Both the position numbers and the translations under genes were made by a program. 64,000 nt of DNA from an uncultured Dehalococcoidia bacterium. GTDB taxonomy: Bacteria > Chloroflexota > Dehalococcoidia > Lucifugimonadales > G958296245. Within the stretch, counting starts at the first letter, position 1. Each line of letters starts with the position of its first letter. Below the pieces are notes generated by a model. The model made no database searches. It was not told the origin of the DNA and saw only the letters and a program-made list of their open reading frames with translations. The stretch spans positions 2,422,197 through 2,486,196 of the forward strand of contig OY282458.1 in assembly GCA_958296245.1 (NCBI GenBank). Direction: 5' to 3'. Positions 41,392-50,524 of the stretch are shown piece after piece.

Positions 41392-42513
41392 ATGGCAAAG
41401 TATCGAGCAGCAGTGATAGGCCTTGGCCGAATGGGCAGCACCTTTGATGACGAGATCCAACGCGGAGGGTCGGTCTTCACGCCATACTGTCACGGGCCCG
41501 CCTACTCCGGCTCCCCCCTGACGGACCTCGTCGCGGGGGTTGACCTGCACAAAGGCCAGCGTGAGTCGTTCGGCCAGCGTTGGGGTCTCTCCGACGGCCA
41601 ACTCTACGACGACTACAAGGCGATGCTCGAAGAGGAAAAGCCCGACGTCGTCAGCGTATGCACGTCGACCAGGCACCGGGCCGCCATCGTCAAGGACGTG
41701 GCAGAGGCGGGGGTAAAGGCCATATGGGCCGAGAAGCCGATGTCGCTGAGCTTGGCGGAAGCGGACGAGATGGTGGAGGTGTGCCGCGAGCAGGGAGTGG
41801 CGCTGGCCGTCAACTGCGTCAGGCGGTGGACCCCGGCGTTCGCCGAGGCGCGTAGGATAATCGACAGCGGCGAATTGGGCGGCATCCTACAGGTAACCGC
41901 GTACGCGCAGTGTCCGCTGTCCGCCAACGGCAGTCACATGCTCGACGCCATCCGGTTCCTGGCAGGCGGTGACGTCCAGTGGGTCTTCGGGGAGATGGAA
42001 TCGGACGCGGCCGCCGCTCGGGACGACGACCTGATGGGCAACGGCTACCTCGCCTTCGACAACGGGGTTCGGGCGTACGTCCGAGGCATGGAGACCGGCG
42101 CCGCCGTTTGGGACTTCGACGTCATCGGGGAGAACGGCAGGATACGGATACTGAACAACTCCCTGCAGGCCGAACTGACGCTGTTGCAATCCGTAGACGC
42201 GAACGCCGTAGGCTCCAGGTCGATCTCGACTCGCTTTCCGGTTACCCTGCCCGCCGTCTACCCCTACCCCTGGCCGCCGCATATCCAGGGCACAGGGCTG
42301 ACGGTCATAGAGGACCTTGCGGACTGCATCGAATCGGGCGGAGAGCCGTCGTGCTCGGGGCTGGATGGCCGCGCCGCGCTCGAGGTAGCCATAGCCATGA
42401 GGGAGTCGCACCGCGCCGGCGGCGTAAAGGTAGACCTGCCGATTGAGGACCGCAGCCTCAAGATACTGTCCAGTGAGATCCAGGGCGACGAGACGCCCAG
42501 GCGCTTTAGGTAA
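41392..42513 (+). CDS. Gfo/Idh/MocA family oxidoreductase
   Basis: NAD(P)-dependent dehydrogenase of 373 residues. Rossmann GLGRMG at 10-15, catalytic AEKPMSLSLAEAD, and NCVRRWTPAFAEARRII after it. AAAGGAGG lies nine bases before the ATG. It resembles the gene at 12669-13778 in both termini (MAKYRAAVIGLGRMG; KVDLPIEDRSLKI), so the two are paralogues that have diverged substantially in the middle. No transporter or sugar-kinase gene flanks it to indicate substrate. Confidence 0.88.
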   Translation: MAKYRAAVIGLGRMGSTFDDEIQRGGSVFTPYCHGPAYSGSPLTDLVAGVDLHKGQRESFGQRWGLSDGQLYDDYKAMLEEEKPDVVSVCTSTRHRAAIVKDVAEAGVKAIWAEKPMSLSLAEADEMVEVCREQGVALAVNCVRRWTPAFAEARRIIDSGELGGILQVTAYAQCPLSANGSHMLDAIRFLAGGDVQWVFGEMESDAAAARDDDLMGNGYLAFDNGVRAYVRGMETGAAVWDFDVIGENGRIRILNNSLQAELTLLQSVDANAVGSRSISTRFPVTLPAVYPYPWPPHIQGTGLTVIEDLADCIESGGEPSCSGLDGRAALEVAIAMRESHRAGGVKVDLPIEDRSLKILSSEIQGDETPRRFR

Positions 42514-42616
42514 TGATCCGAGGCTGTCCCGCCTCCAAGCCGGAGATGAAAGACATACGGGCCCATGCGCAGCGCGCCATCAGAATCTGTCCCAGATCGG
42601 TAGGCGCCTCCCGGGA

Positions 42617-42637
42617 GCGCGGGCGTCTCGCCCGCGC
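42617..42637 (+). repeat. Perfect GC-rich hairpin
   Basis: GCGCGGGCG-tct-CGCCCGCGC: nine perfect base pairs with a three-base loop. No T tract follows, so it is not a standard terminator. A TTGACA lies at 42654-42659, between it and the zinc-ribbon gene. Confidence 0.5.
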
Positions 42638-42690
42638 CATCCCCGTCGCATGGTTGACAGGCCGTAAGACACGAGTAACGCGGGGGCGGT

Positions 42691-42876
42691 ATGCCTGACG
42701 ATGAACTGATAGACGCCGCGGTGGAATGGCTCGCGGAGATGCGGGTGTGCCCACAGTGTGCGACGAGGATCCGGTTCGGCGACTACGAGTGCCCCCATTG
42801 CGGAGCGGACCTCGAGGATGCGTTGCGCGAGTGGGCGGGCAGCCTCGTAGCCGAGCTGCAGTCGAAAGAGGGATAG
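42691..42876 (+). CDS. Zinc-ribbon miniprotein
   Basis: 61-residue protein with a double-knuckle zinc ribbon: CPQC at 20-23 and CPHC at 34-37, separated by ATRIRFGDYE. The helical, acidic C-terminus (LEDALREWAGSLVAELQ) might bind a partner. Cytosolic. GGGGGCGGT precedes the ATG. A TTGACA at 42654-42659 with TAACGC 16 bases on is a weak promoter. It is followed 42 bases later by the acetoacetyl-CoA synthetase gene. No function known. Confidence 0.7.
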   Translation: MPDDELIDAAVEWLAEMRVCPQCATRIRFGDYECPHCGADLEDALREWAGSLVAELQSKEG

Positions 42877-42918
42877 CGAGGTCGGCCCCGCCGGGTTACT
42901 GGACTACGGTTCTCTGCG

Positions 42919-44907
42919 TTGGGATCATTCGAGACTACCCCGAGGCCGATAGACGAGGGCGCTCTCCTGTGGGAGCCGCCGGACGGGGCGGCGTCTTCGG
43001 CGAACGTCACCGCTTACATGCGGTGGCTGAGAGAGACTCGGGATCTAAACTTCGACACCTACCAGGAGCTGTGGCGTTGGTCGACCACCGACCTCGACGC
43101 GTTCTGGGGGTCGATATGGGACTACTTCGACGTCAGGGCTCGGAGCCCGTATGATGCCGTCTTGGACGGCGGCGCCATGCCCGGCGCAGTGTGGTTCCCG
43201 GGGGCGCGGCTCAACTACGCTGAACATGCGCTCCGGCGGCGCTCCGGCGGCGTGGCGGTCGTCTCCAGCTCCGAGCTGCGCCCCGTAGCCCACCTGACCC
43301 ACGCCGACCTCTACAGGCGCGTGGCTGGGTTCGCCGAGGGGCTCAAGCGGCGCGGAGTCCGGCGCGGCGACCGCGTCGCCGCGTACATGCCCAATATCCC
43401 GGAGACGCTGGTCGCTTTCCTCGCGGCCGCGTCCATCGGCGCGGTCTGGTCCGCCTGCTCGCCTGAGTTCGGCGCCCGCAGCGTGGTGGAGCGCTTTCAG
43501 CAGATAGAGCCGACGGTGCTCGTAGCCGTAGACGGTTACCGCTACGGGGGCCGCGACTTCGACCGCATCGGCGAGGTTGCGGCAATCCAAGAGCAATTGA
43601 CGTCCCTCAAAGTCACCGTGCTCGTGCCGTATCTCCACCAGGAGGCGAGGACGTCCGGGCTGAACAACGCGGCCCCCTGGTCCGACGTGAACGTCGCCGG
43701 AGGGGACGCCGCCTTCGAGCCGGTGCCATTCGACCATCCGCTTTGGGTGCTCTACTCTTCCGGTACGACGGGGCTACCCAAACCCATCGTCCAAGGGCAC
43801 GGCGGAATACTCCTAGAGCACCTCAAGTACCTCTCGCTTCACGGGGACCTGAAGCCCGGGGACAGGTTCTTCTGGTTCACGACGACCGGATGGATGATGT
43901 GGAACCTGCTCATCGGAGGGTTGCTGCTCGGTACGACTGTGGTGCTGTTCGACGGCGACCCCGGCCACCCTGACATGGGGGCTCTGTGGCGTCTTGCCGA
44001 GGAGACCGGCGTGACCTACTTCGGCGCGTCCGCGCCGTATATCCAAGCTTGCATCAAGGCCGGCGTCCGACCCGGCGAACAGTTCGGCTTGGGTCGGGTC
44101 CGAAGCATCGGCTCTACCGGCGCGCCGCTTTCGCCGGAGGCGTTCCGGTGGGTCTATGACCGAGTGAAGGCCGACGTGCACCTGGGGTCAATCAGCGGGG
44201 GTACGGACCTGTGTACGGCCTTCGTAGGCTCCTGCCCGCTTCTGCCCGTCCACGCGGGCGAAATCCAGTGTCTGTGCCTCGGGGCCAGCGTTGAAGCCTA
44301 TGGCCCCGTGGGACAGCCCCTGACGGAGGAGGTTGGGGAACTGGTCATCACGAAGCCCCTCCCCTCCATGCCGCTGCGCCTGTGGAACGACCCCGGCGGC
44401 CGGCGCTACCGCGAAAGCTACTTCGAGACCTACCCGGGGGTGTGGAGGCATGGCGACTGGATCAAGGTGACCGAACGCGGCAGTTGCGTCATCTACGGAC
44501 GGTCGGATTCGACCCTGAACCGAGGCGGAGTCCGCATGGGCACCAGCGACTTCTACCGCGTCGTGGACGACGTGGAGGAGGTGTTGGATAGCTTGGTGAT
44601 CGACACCGGCCACGCCGGTATGGATGGCCGGCTCATTCTATTCCTCGTTCTCGGCAACGCCCGGGCGCTGGACGACGACCTAAGGGAGCGTATCGCAGCC
44701 AAGCTGCGCAGGGAGCTTTCGCCGCGTCACGTACCGAACGAGATGCACGCCGTGCCTGACATTCCCAAGACGATCAACGGTAAGAAGATGGAGGTCCCCA
44801 TCAAGCGCATCCTGTCCGGCGAGCCCGTTGCCGCCTCCATCAGCAAAGACGCCATGTCCAACCCGGAATCTCTACAGCCGTTCTTGGATCTGGCAGAGCA
44901 GCTATAG
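42919..44907 (+). CDS. aacS: Acetoacetyl-CoA synthetase
   Basis: Acyl-adenylate-forming enzyme of 662 residues activating acetoacetate (or a related short acid) to the CoA ester. The AMP-binding P-loop is YSSGTTGLPKPIVQGHGG, the central adenine motif SGGTDLCTAF, and the C-terminal lysine region is PKTINGKKMEVPIK. N-terminal WGSIWDYFDVRARSPYDAVL and GARLNYAEHAL are characteristic of the AacS branch. The start is TTG 42919; no earlier in-frame start is close. It stands without ketone-body transferase or HMG genes nearby. Confidence 0.92.
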   Translation: MGSFETTPRPIDEGALLWEPPDGAASSANVTAYMRWLRETRDLNFDTYQELWRWSTTDLDAFWGSIWDYFDVRARSPYDAVLDGGAMPGAVWFPGARLNYAEHALRRRSGGVAVVSSSELRPVAHLTHADLYRRVAGFAEGLKRRGVRRGDRVAAYMPNIPETLVAFLAAASIGAVWSACSPEFGARSVVERFQQIEPTVLVAVDGYRYGGRDFDRIGEVAAIQEQLTSLKVTVLVPYLHQEARTSGLNNAAPWSDVNVAGGDAAFEPVPFDHPLWVLYSSGTTGLPKPIVQGHGGILLEHLKYLSLHGDLKPGDRFFWFTTTGWMMWNLLIGGLLLGTTVVLFDGDPGHPDMGALWRLAEETGVTYFGASAPYIQACIKAGVRPGEQFGLGRVRSIGSTGAPLSPEAFRWVYDRVKADVHLGSISGGTDLCTAFVGSCPLLPVHAGEIQCLCLGASVEAYGPVGQPLTEEVGELVITKPLPSMPLRLWNDPGGRRYRESYFETYPGVWRHGDWIKVTERGSCVIYGRSDSTLNRGGVRMGTSDFYRVVDDVEEVLDSLVIDTGHAGMDGRLILFLVLGNARALDDDLRERIAAKLRRELSPRHVPNEMHAVPDIPKTINGKKMEVPIKRILSGEPVAASISKDAMSNPESLQPFLDLAEQL

Positions 44908-44977
44908 GGCGGCCCTGCGCCTTCCGCACTGGCCGCGGCCTCAAGGTCGTGGGAATGTTGGTACTAGCCCGGCCTGT

Positions 44978-46852
44978 CTACCGGATCTCCCACTGTTCCG
45001 GGTGGTAGGACAGGTGGTCATCACGGCCTATATGTACGGGGAATACCTTGATGCCGCCGAGCGTATCCGGCTTCGGGATGTCTCCATAGATCGGCATGTA
45101 AAAGCGCCGGTTCTTGACCCTCACGCCGGCCCCTATCCAACTGCCGACGACCGGGAGATCTTCGAGTAAATACTCTTCGTTGAGCATCCGCCAATGCTCG
45201 GTTGCCCGCGCCCGATTGGTGGTCCGTATGCCCCTGAGCACGAGCTCTTCCCATGCGGGTTTCCTGTACTCGGCATAGCCCCACGGGTCGCAGCTCGGAT
45301 TGCCCGGCTGGGTCTCGCAGGTGATCCAGCCTCTGCCCAAGTATTGGCCCGGGCCTCCCAGCATGGGACCCCCGCCGCCGAAAGTCACCTCGTAGTCCTT
45401 CTGTTCGTAGAACCTCGCTGAGGATATGGCCGCGTCCACGGTTTCGATCTCGATATTGATCCCGGCTTCCTGCAGATACTGCCGTCTCGCCGCGCGATCG
45501 GCAGTATCCTCCTCGCTCAGGGACGGGCCCACCGTTACCGTCAGCGTCCGGCCGGGGTCCCATCCCATCTCTTCGAGCAGTTCCCTGGATGCCGCGGGAT
45601 CGTACGGGTACAGGTCGCCCCATTCCTCCTTGTAGTACCAGGAGTGGGCGAGAGGTGTCCACACCTTCATACCCAACCCTCGCGCAAACGTGAGGAACAG
45701 CGCGTCCTTATCTATCGCCTGGGCCCATGCCCGGTGCAGGCGCGGGTCGTTGACGGTGTCCCTGCGCATGTTGAAGGAACCCAATCCTCCGGTGTTCTGC
45801 TCCAGTGTGGCCCAGACGTCGAACCGTGGGTCCCTCAGGAAGACCTCTTCGGCCTCCCGACTAAAGCCGCCTTGGATGCTCGTGTCTATCTCTCCGCGCT
45901 GCATGGCGTCGCGCGCGGCGTCGGGAGAGGGGATGGATGCCATGATGACTCTGTCGATGCCCGGACGTCCAAAGTAGAAGTCGTCGAAGGCCTCCATCTC
46001 CAATATCTGGCCTGGTACGTGCTGGACGAGCTTCCAAGGGCCTGATCCCGTCAAGTCGGTGGAAAAGTATTCATGCTCGAACAGCTCATCATCCGGCACG
46101 CCGCCCAGGATATGCTCCGGCAGTATGGGGATCGGGGCCTCGCCGGCGAGGCTATTCAGGTCGTCTAGGAAGAAGGGTGAGACCGTCTCGAAATCGAGCC
46201 TGATAGTGTGCTCGTCGATGACCTCCACACCGGGAATCGGCCAGTTGCCCTCACCCTGTTGGAAGTCCCTGGCGCCCTTCAGGGCGTGGAAGGTATTCAG
46301 CACCCATCCGGACGAGTCCGGGGCCAAGAACGTCCTGACCGTGTACGCTACGTCGTCGGACGTCACCGGCTCTCCGTCGTGCCAAAAGGCGTTCTTCCGC
46401 AGGTAGAAGGTCATCGAGCTGAAGTCCGACGCTAGGTCCCAACGTTCGGCCAAGTCGGGGTCCCATCTGCCGGTCTGAGGGTTGGCCTGCGCCAACCGCG
46501 ACCATATCCACCCCCCTACTTGGGCCATACCGCCGCCGGCCTGTACGTGGGGTACGAACTGCGGCGCGATGGTGTCCAAACGCATCCGCAGGACGCTTTC
46601 CCCGGGCCGCGCCGACGTATCGACCTCCCGCACCACCTCCTTCTCCACCGTGATGACCTTTTCGACAGGCACCTCTCTCACCACCTGCTTCTCTACCACC
46701 ACAACCCTTTCTACAGGCACCTCCTTGATGACCTGCCGCTCGACTATGACAGGTTTCTCTACGGCGACCTCTTTGATCACCTCCCGCGTACACGCTGCCG
46801 CGGCTGCCGCGAATACTAGGACCAAGGCAAACATCAGCGGGTGTCGATTCAC
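44978..46852 (-). CDS. ABC transporter substrate-binding lipoprotein, family 5 (DppA/OppA-like)
   Basis: Extracellular solute-binding lipoprotein of 624 residues. The signal peptide ends at AAAAC with lipidated C21. Residues about 22-78 form an unusual repetitive linker of VEK/VPVEK units (for example EVPVERVVVVEKQVVREV) before the SBP_bac_5 domain: LAERWDLASDFSSMTFYLRKNAFWHDG, SDDVAYTVR, TGSGPWKL and PYDPAASRELLEEMGWD. It binds peptides, nickel chelates or similar ligands. No permease or ATPase genes lie next to it. A strong promoter at 46900-46929 precedes it, consistent with a highly expressed monocistronic gene. Confidence 0.92.
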   Translation of the reverse strand: MNRHPLMFALVLVFAAAAAACTREVIKEVAVEKPVIVERQVIKEVPVERVVVVEKQVVREVPVEKVITVEKEVVREVDTSARPGESVLRMRLDTIAPQFVPHVQAGGGMAQVGGWIWSRLAQANPQTGRWDPDLAERWDLASDFSSMTFYLRKNAFWHDGEPVTSDDVAYTVRTFLAPDSSGWVLNTFHALKGARDFQQGEGNWPIPGVEVIDEHTIRLDFETVSPFFLDDLNSLAGEAPIPILPEHILGGVPDDELFEHEYFSTDLTGSGPWKLVQHVPGQILEMEAFDDFYFGRPGIDRVIMASIPSPDAARDAMQRGEIDTSIQGGFSREAEEVFLRDPRFDVWATLEQNTGGLGSFNMRRDTVNDPRLHRAWAQAIDKDALFLTFARGLGMKVWTPLAHSWYYKEEWGDLYPYDPAASRELLEEMGWDPGRTLTVTVGPSLSEEDTADRAARRQYLQEAGINIEIETVDAAISSARFYEQKDYEVTFGGGGPMLGGPGQYLGRGWITCETQPGNPSCDPWGYAEYRKPAWEELVLRGIRTTNRARATEHWRMLNEEYLLEDLPVVGSWIGAGVRVKNRRFYMPIYGDIPKPDTLGGIKVFPVHIGRDDHLSYHPEQWEIR

Positions 46853-46899
46853 GCTCTACCTCTCGTCGGCATCATCGCGCTCGCCAAAGGGTTGATTGC

Positions 46900-46929
46900 C
46901 TTATAGCACGGGCATTCGAACAGGGTCAA
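46900..46929 (-). promoter_or_regulatory. Promoter of the solute-binding lipoprotein gene
   Basis: Minus strand TTGACC (46929-46924), 18-base spacer ending TGC, TATAAG (46905-46900). Each box matches consensus at five of six positions. The start would be near 46893, 40 bases before the ATG. Confidence 0.65.
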
Positions 46930-47001
46930 CAAGCGCCAAGGTCACTGTAGGGTCACTGTGAACTCTGATTTAGCGTCTACCCACAAACGGGGGCGCGAAA
47001 A

Positions 47002-47219
47002 CTGTTCAGACTCTGTGAGACCTAAAGGGGGGAGTCCAGAGAGGTTCTCCCCTCCGGCAGGGGGGCTAGGGCAGGCCCCCACGTTGGGGAGCTCCCCAAA
47101 TCCGGTTCTCCCGTCCGGCAGGGGGGCTAGGGGGTGTGCCCCCAGCTACAAAGGGGCGGGCGGGTGGGGATCAAAGACGTCTGCTTCTATCGGGGCTACG
47201 CCGGTCGAAGTCTGAACGG
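47002..47219 (+). repeat. Family 2 inverted-repeat element, longest copy
   Basis: Terminal repeats CTGTTCAGACTCTGTGAG at the left and AGTCTGAACGG at the right. The interior contains an internal duplication of the CTCCGGCAGGGGGGCTAGGG unit (about 47048 and 47112), which explains the greater length. The shared CAGCTACAAAGGGGCGGGCG, GGGGATCAAAGACGTCTGC and GGCTACGCCGGTCGAAG blocks follow. The 433-base gap 46853-47285 holds this element, the promoter at 46900-46929 and no gene. Confidence 0.7.
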
Positions 47220-47285
47220 TTACGGGGGCGGCGCATCCCGTCCCCGCCTCAGTGTGTGTTACCTTACCCTTGGCGCAGGCCACCC

Positions 47286-48518
47286 ATGCGGATACTCCAC
47301 TTCAGCGACGTACACGTCGGCGTAGAGACCTACGGGCGGACCGACCCGGAGACGGGGCTGTCCACGCGGCTGCTGGACTTTCTGAAGACCTTCGACGAGC
47401 TCGTAGACTTCGCCATCGAAGAACAGGTGGACTTGGCGCTGTTTTGCGGGGACGCGTACAAGAGCCGCGATCCCAGCCAGACTCACCAGCGCGAGTTCGC
47501 ACGACGCATCGCTCGCCTGTCTTTCGCCGGCGTCCCCGTGTTTCTGCTGTTGGGTAACCACGACATGCCCCACGTCACCAGCAGGGCCACTGCCATCGAG
47601 ATCTTCCGTACGCTCGACGTCCGGAACGTGTACGTCGGCGACACGCTGCGGACCTACTCCGTGCCCACCCGTTCCGGGCCGATACAGATCGTGGCCCTGC
47701 CTTGGGTCCGGCGCAGCGACTTCCTGACGCGGGAAGACACGCGCTCGATGTCCCCCCCGGACGTAAACGAGGCCATACAGCGTCGATTGGCGGACGGAAT
47801 CGCCGCCCGGGCTGCGGCGCTGGACCCGGGCGTGCCCGCCGTGTTCGCGGGGCACGTCTCAGTTGCTCAGGCGAAGACCGGCTCGGAGCAGGCAATGATC
47901 CTTGGCCACGACCACGTGCTCCTAAAGAGCGACGTCGCCTTGCCGCAGTTCGACTACGTGGCGCTCGGCCACGTCCACCGGCACCAGCGCTTGGGGGACG
48001 CTCCGCCCGTCGTATACTCCGGTAGCTTGGAACGCGTCGACTTCGGCGAAGAAAACGACGAGAAGGGGTTCTGCGTTATAGAGTTAGACCCGGCAGAGCA
48101 GCTGGGGCGAAGACTAAAGAGCCTCAGATTCCAGCTGGTTGACGCCAGGCGGTTCACGACGGTCTCAGTCTCTGTTCCCAAGGACGACCTCGACCCGACG
48201 GCAACGGTCGTCCGGGCCATACGGGCGTGCCGCGTACAGGACGCCATAGTGAGGGTGCTCATAGAGGTCAGCAGCGAATTGGCGAGCCACGTCCGGGACA
48301 ACGACGTGCGGGCCGCCCTGGACGGCGCTCACTACGTGGCTACCATCTCCAAGGACGTCACCGCCGACTCGACCACAAGGCTGCCCCCTGGCTCCGCGGT
48401 CCTCAAGCCGCGTGACGCCTTGAAGCTGTACCTGGAGGGGCGAAGCCTCCCGACGGGCAGGATCGAAAGGCTGCTGCGCCACGCGGACAAGTTGATGGAG
48501 GACGTTTCGCTGGAGTAG
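47286..48518 (+). CDS. sbcD: SbcD-like DNA exonuclease (metallophosphoesterase)
   Basis: Calcineurin-fold nuclease subunit of 410 residues. Metal-binding residues: D8/H10 (FSDVH), D56 (FCGDAYKS), N91-H92-D93 (LLGNHDMP), H in FAGHVSVAQ, and H-x-H in YVALGHVHRHQ. The C-terminal capping region ends LLRHADKLMEDVSLE. ATG 47286 (MRILHFSDVH) is chosen; the frame upstream belongs to the family 2 repeat. SbcD works with the SbcC ATPase on DNA hairpins and double-strand ends, but no sbcC follows here; downstream is another repeat. It may pair with an sbcC elsewhere. Confidence 0.9.
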   Translation: MRILHFSDVHVGVETYGRTDPETGLSTRLLDFLKTFDELVDFAIEEQVDLALFCGDAYKSRDPSQTHQREFARRIARLSFAGVPVFLLLGNHDMPHVTSRATAIEIFRTLDVRNVYVGDTLRTYSVPTRSGPIQIVALPWVRRSDFLTREDTRSMSPPDVNEAIQRRLADGIAARAAALDPGVPAVFAGHVSVAQAKTGSEQAMILGHDHVLLKSDVALPQFDYVALGHVHRHQRLGDAPPVVYSGSLERVDFGEENDEKGFCVIELDPAEQLGRRLKSLRFQLVDARRFTTVSVSVPKDDLDPTATVVRAIRACRVQDAIVRVLIEVSSELASHVRDNDVRAALDGAHYVATISKDVTADSTTRLPPGSAVLKPRDALKLYLEGRSLPTGRIERLLRHADKLMEDVSLE

Positions 48519-48555
48519 CTCAGCATCCCACCGCCTGATATGGCATCATAAGAAA

Positions 48556-48650
48556 CTGTTCAGACCCTGTGAGACACGAAGGGGGGAAGTCCAGAGAGGT
48601 TCTCCCCTCCGGCAGTGGGTCTGGGGGCTGTGCCCCCAGACGACATTTAG
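48556..48650 (+). repeat. Family 2 inverted-repeat element, left half
   Basis: Starts CTGTTCAGACCCTGTGAGAC, then AAGTCCAGAGAGGTTCTCCC and GGGGGCTGTGCCCCCAGACG, and ends there. The right half with the GATCAAAGACG block is missing. It sits between sbcD and the TlpA-like gene. Confidence 0.6.
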
Positions 48651-48659
48651 GAGAACCAA

Positions 48660-49259
48660 GTGGTGCAATACGCAGTTCTCATGGCGCCCTGGAAGAAGTT
48701 CCTGCTCGGAATGGTCCTAGCCGTGCTGCTTCTCGCAGCCGCTTGCACCTCCGCCGGCGTCGGCGAGGAGACGCCCCCAGGCGAGGAGACGCCCCCCGGC
48801 GAGGTAGGCGAGGCCTCTACGTCCGAGGCTGAGGCCGCTCCCGACTTCGAGATAGAGGTATTCGGAAATGAGTCGTACTCCAAGGGAGAACGAGTCGGGC
48901 TGTCCGATTTCGAAGGCATGCCCGTGGTCATCAACTTCTGGTACCCGTCCTGCCCGCCGTGTCGGCTGGAGATGCCCGACTTCGAAGCCGCCTCGGTAAA
49001 GCACCGGGGTGACGTGGTGTTCCTTGGGGTGCAGCTCCTTGGGCTCGACTCGGTTCAAGACGGCCAGGACTTCGTGGACGAATTCGGCATCACGTACGCC
49101 ATTGGTCCCGACGCGGACGGGAGCATCGTAATCGACTACAACGTCATCGGCTTTCCGACCTCCGTATTCTTGGACAGGGATCACAATATCGCCAGGAAGT
49201 GGTCCGGCGCCCTTAACGCCGAGAAGCTGGAGGAGCTCGTCCAAGGGTTGTTGCAGTAG
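48660..49259 (+). CDS. TlpA-like thioredoxin lipoprotein
   Basis: 199-residue exported thiol-disulfide protein. Lipobox LLAAAC with C29, then a Pro/Glu-rich linker with a repeated EETPPGE unit, then a thioredoxin-fold domain with active-site C98-P-P-C101 (NFWYPSCPPCRLEMP). Later GFPTSVFLDRDHNIARKWSG contains the cis-Pro (FPTS). It probably reduces or isomerises extracytoplasmic disulfides, or acts in cytochrome maturation. GTG 48660 has TAGGAG upstream. Next gene is a CopD-like membrane protein 28 bases on. Confidence 0.9.
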   Translation: MVQYAVLMAPWKKFLLGMVLAVLLLAAACTSAGVGEETPPGEETPPGEVGEASTSEAEAAPDFEIEVFGNESYSKGERVGLSDFEGMPVVINFWYPSCPPCRLEMPDFEAASVKHRGDVVFLGVQLLGLDSVQDGQDFVDEFGITYAIGPDADGSIVIDYNVIGFPTSVFLDRDHNIARKWSGALNAEKLEELVQGLLQ

Positions 49260-49287
49260 GCCCCGGTCTCCCTGAACGGGGCGTTGC

Positions 49288-49785
49288 ATGAACGGCGGTG
49301 AAGTATTTCTCCTGATAGCGAAGTGGCTTCACCTGCTGGCCGCCGCCGCCTGGCTGGGCGGGGGCATCTTCTACCTGCTGGCGCTGAAGCCGGCTTCTCG
49401 GAAGGTCGGGCCGCCGCGCGGCTTCCTGGCCGCGGCGAGCGCCGAGTTCGGCACGCTCGTCAACACGTCTGTGATAATACTCGTAGCCACGGGGGTTGTC
49501 CTGGCGTTGAACCGGCTAAGCTCCGGGGCCGCCGGCGCGCCCTACATAGTGACGCTGGGAGTCAAGACCGCGCTATCGCTATGGATGTTCCTGATGGTGC
49601 AGGACCTCAGGCGTCAAAGCCGGTCCCGGGAAACCCTCGAACAACTGGCCCTGAAGACCAGCAGGAAGGCCCGGTTGAGGAAGGTCTTATCCAGCTACGA
49701 GACCTTAGTGGCGCTGGGGCTGCTCGTATTCCTACTCTCGAGTCTGCTCGGAGACCTATTCGAGGCCGCGCTCTCCCGCGGGTAG
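49288..49785 (+). CDS. CopD-like four-helix membrane protein
   Basis: Protein of 165 residues with four membrane segments, near 6-28, 50-72, 83-100 and 135-158. The opening AKWLHLLAAAAWLGGGIFYLLAL matches CopD/DUF2269-type proteins, which carry His residues in the first helix (KWLH) thought to bind metal or haem. The loop between segments three and four is basic (RRQSRSRETLEQLALKTSRKARLRK) and probably cytoplasmic. It follows the TlpA-like gene and precedes the Trm112-like gene, so is probably co-transcribed. Exact role unknown. Confidence 0.7.
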   Translation: MNGGEVFLLIAKWLHLLAAAAWLGGGIFYLLALKPASRKVGPPRGFLAAASAEFGTLVNTSVIILVATGVVLALNRLSSGAAGAPYIVTLGVKTALSLWMFLMVQDLRRQSRSRETLEQLALKTSRKARLRKVLSSYETLVALGLLVFLLSSLLGDLFEAALSRG

Positions 49786-49816
49786 ACTCAGCCGCGCCGA
49801 TTACAGGAGTAGAGGC

Positions 49817-49999
49817 ATGAAACGGGACCTGTTGGAGATACTCGCCTGCCCCGTCTGCAAGGGGGACCTGACGTTGACTTTCGACTTGGAAGAAGGAGAC
49901 GAGGTCGTTCAGGGCGCGCTGGGGTGCGGGGCCTGCGACGAGACGTATCCGATCAAGGACTCCCTTCCCAACCTGCTGCCCCCGTCCCTCAGGGAGTAG
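49817..49999 (+). CDS. Trm112-like (UPF0434) zinc-binding protein
   Basis: 60-residue Trm112/YcaR family protein: RDLLEILACPVCKGDL with CPVC at 11-14, then GCGACDETYPIKDSLPNLLP. CPVC and the second CGAC pair form the zinc site. Eukaryotic/archaeal Trm112 activates methyltransferases; the bacterial role is unclear. It is at the end of the plus-strand unit and converges on folK. Confidence 0.88.
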   Translation: MKRDLLEILACPVCKGDLTLTFDLEEGDEVVQGALGCGACDETYPIKDSLPNLLPPSLRE

Positions 50000-50011
50000 C
50001 GCAGTCTCCGG

Positions 50012-50506
50012 TTAGACCTCTCCAAGCCGCCCGGCCATCCGCACGCTTCCTCTAAACGGGAGGCGGCGCAACAGCTCGATGACGGTCTGATTCCTGACTG
50101 GATGCACGAGGCCCGGGGCTATCTCGGCCAGCGGCGCCAGCACGAATTCCCTATCGCACATCCTGGGATGCGGGACTACGAGATGGGGCAGATCGATCAC
50201 CGCCCCCGCGTACAACAGCACGTCTACGTCTACGTCCCTGGGACCATTCACGAACGCGGGCCTCGCGCCAGCCGCCTGGACGCGCCGGAGTGCGTCGAGG
50301 AGGTCGAACGGGCCGAGCCGGGTCCAGACGCGGCACACGGCGTTCAGGAAAGCGGGCTGGGCCTGGAACCCCTGGGGCTGCGTCTCATACAATGCGGACA
50401 CCCGCACGTCCGACGCCAGACCGCTAATGCTATCCAATGCCTCCCGCAGCCGACGGCGCCGGTCTCCCAGATTCGAGCCCAAACCGAGATACGCCTCCGC
50501 CTGCAA
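50012..50506 (-). CDS. folK: HPPK (2-amino-4-hydroxy-6-hydroxymethyldihydropteridine pyrophosphokinase)
   Basis: Folate pathway kinase of 164 residues, transferring pyrophosphate from ATP to the pterin. Family marks: AYLGLGSNLGDRRRRLREA, ALYETQPQGFQAQPAFLNAV, and the metal- and ATP-binding GPRDVDVDVLLY with HPRMCDREFVLAPLAEIAP. The start appears to be TTG 50506; no ATG is available before the essential AYLGLGSN strand. It is 18 bases downstream of folP, same strand, so the two form a folate operon. Confidence 0.93.
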   Translation of the reverse strand: MQAEAYLGLGSNLGDRRRRLREALDSISGLASDVRVSALYETQPQGFQAQPAFLNAVCRVWTRLGPFDLLDALRRVQAAGARPAFVNGPRDVDVDVLLYAGAVIDLPHLVVPHPRMCDREFVLAPLAEIAPGLVHPVRNQTVIELLRRLPFRGSVRMAGRLGEV

Positions 50507-50524
50507 GGGATGCCTGCCTCTCGC

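Noticed and set aside
47136-47285. Longer SbcD N-terminus
   Set aside because: The frame lies in the family 2 repeat; MRILHFSDVH is the normal SbcD start.
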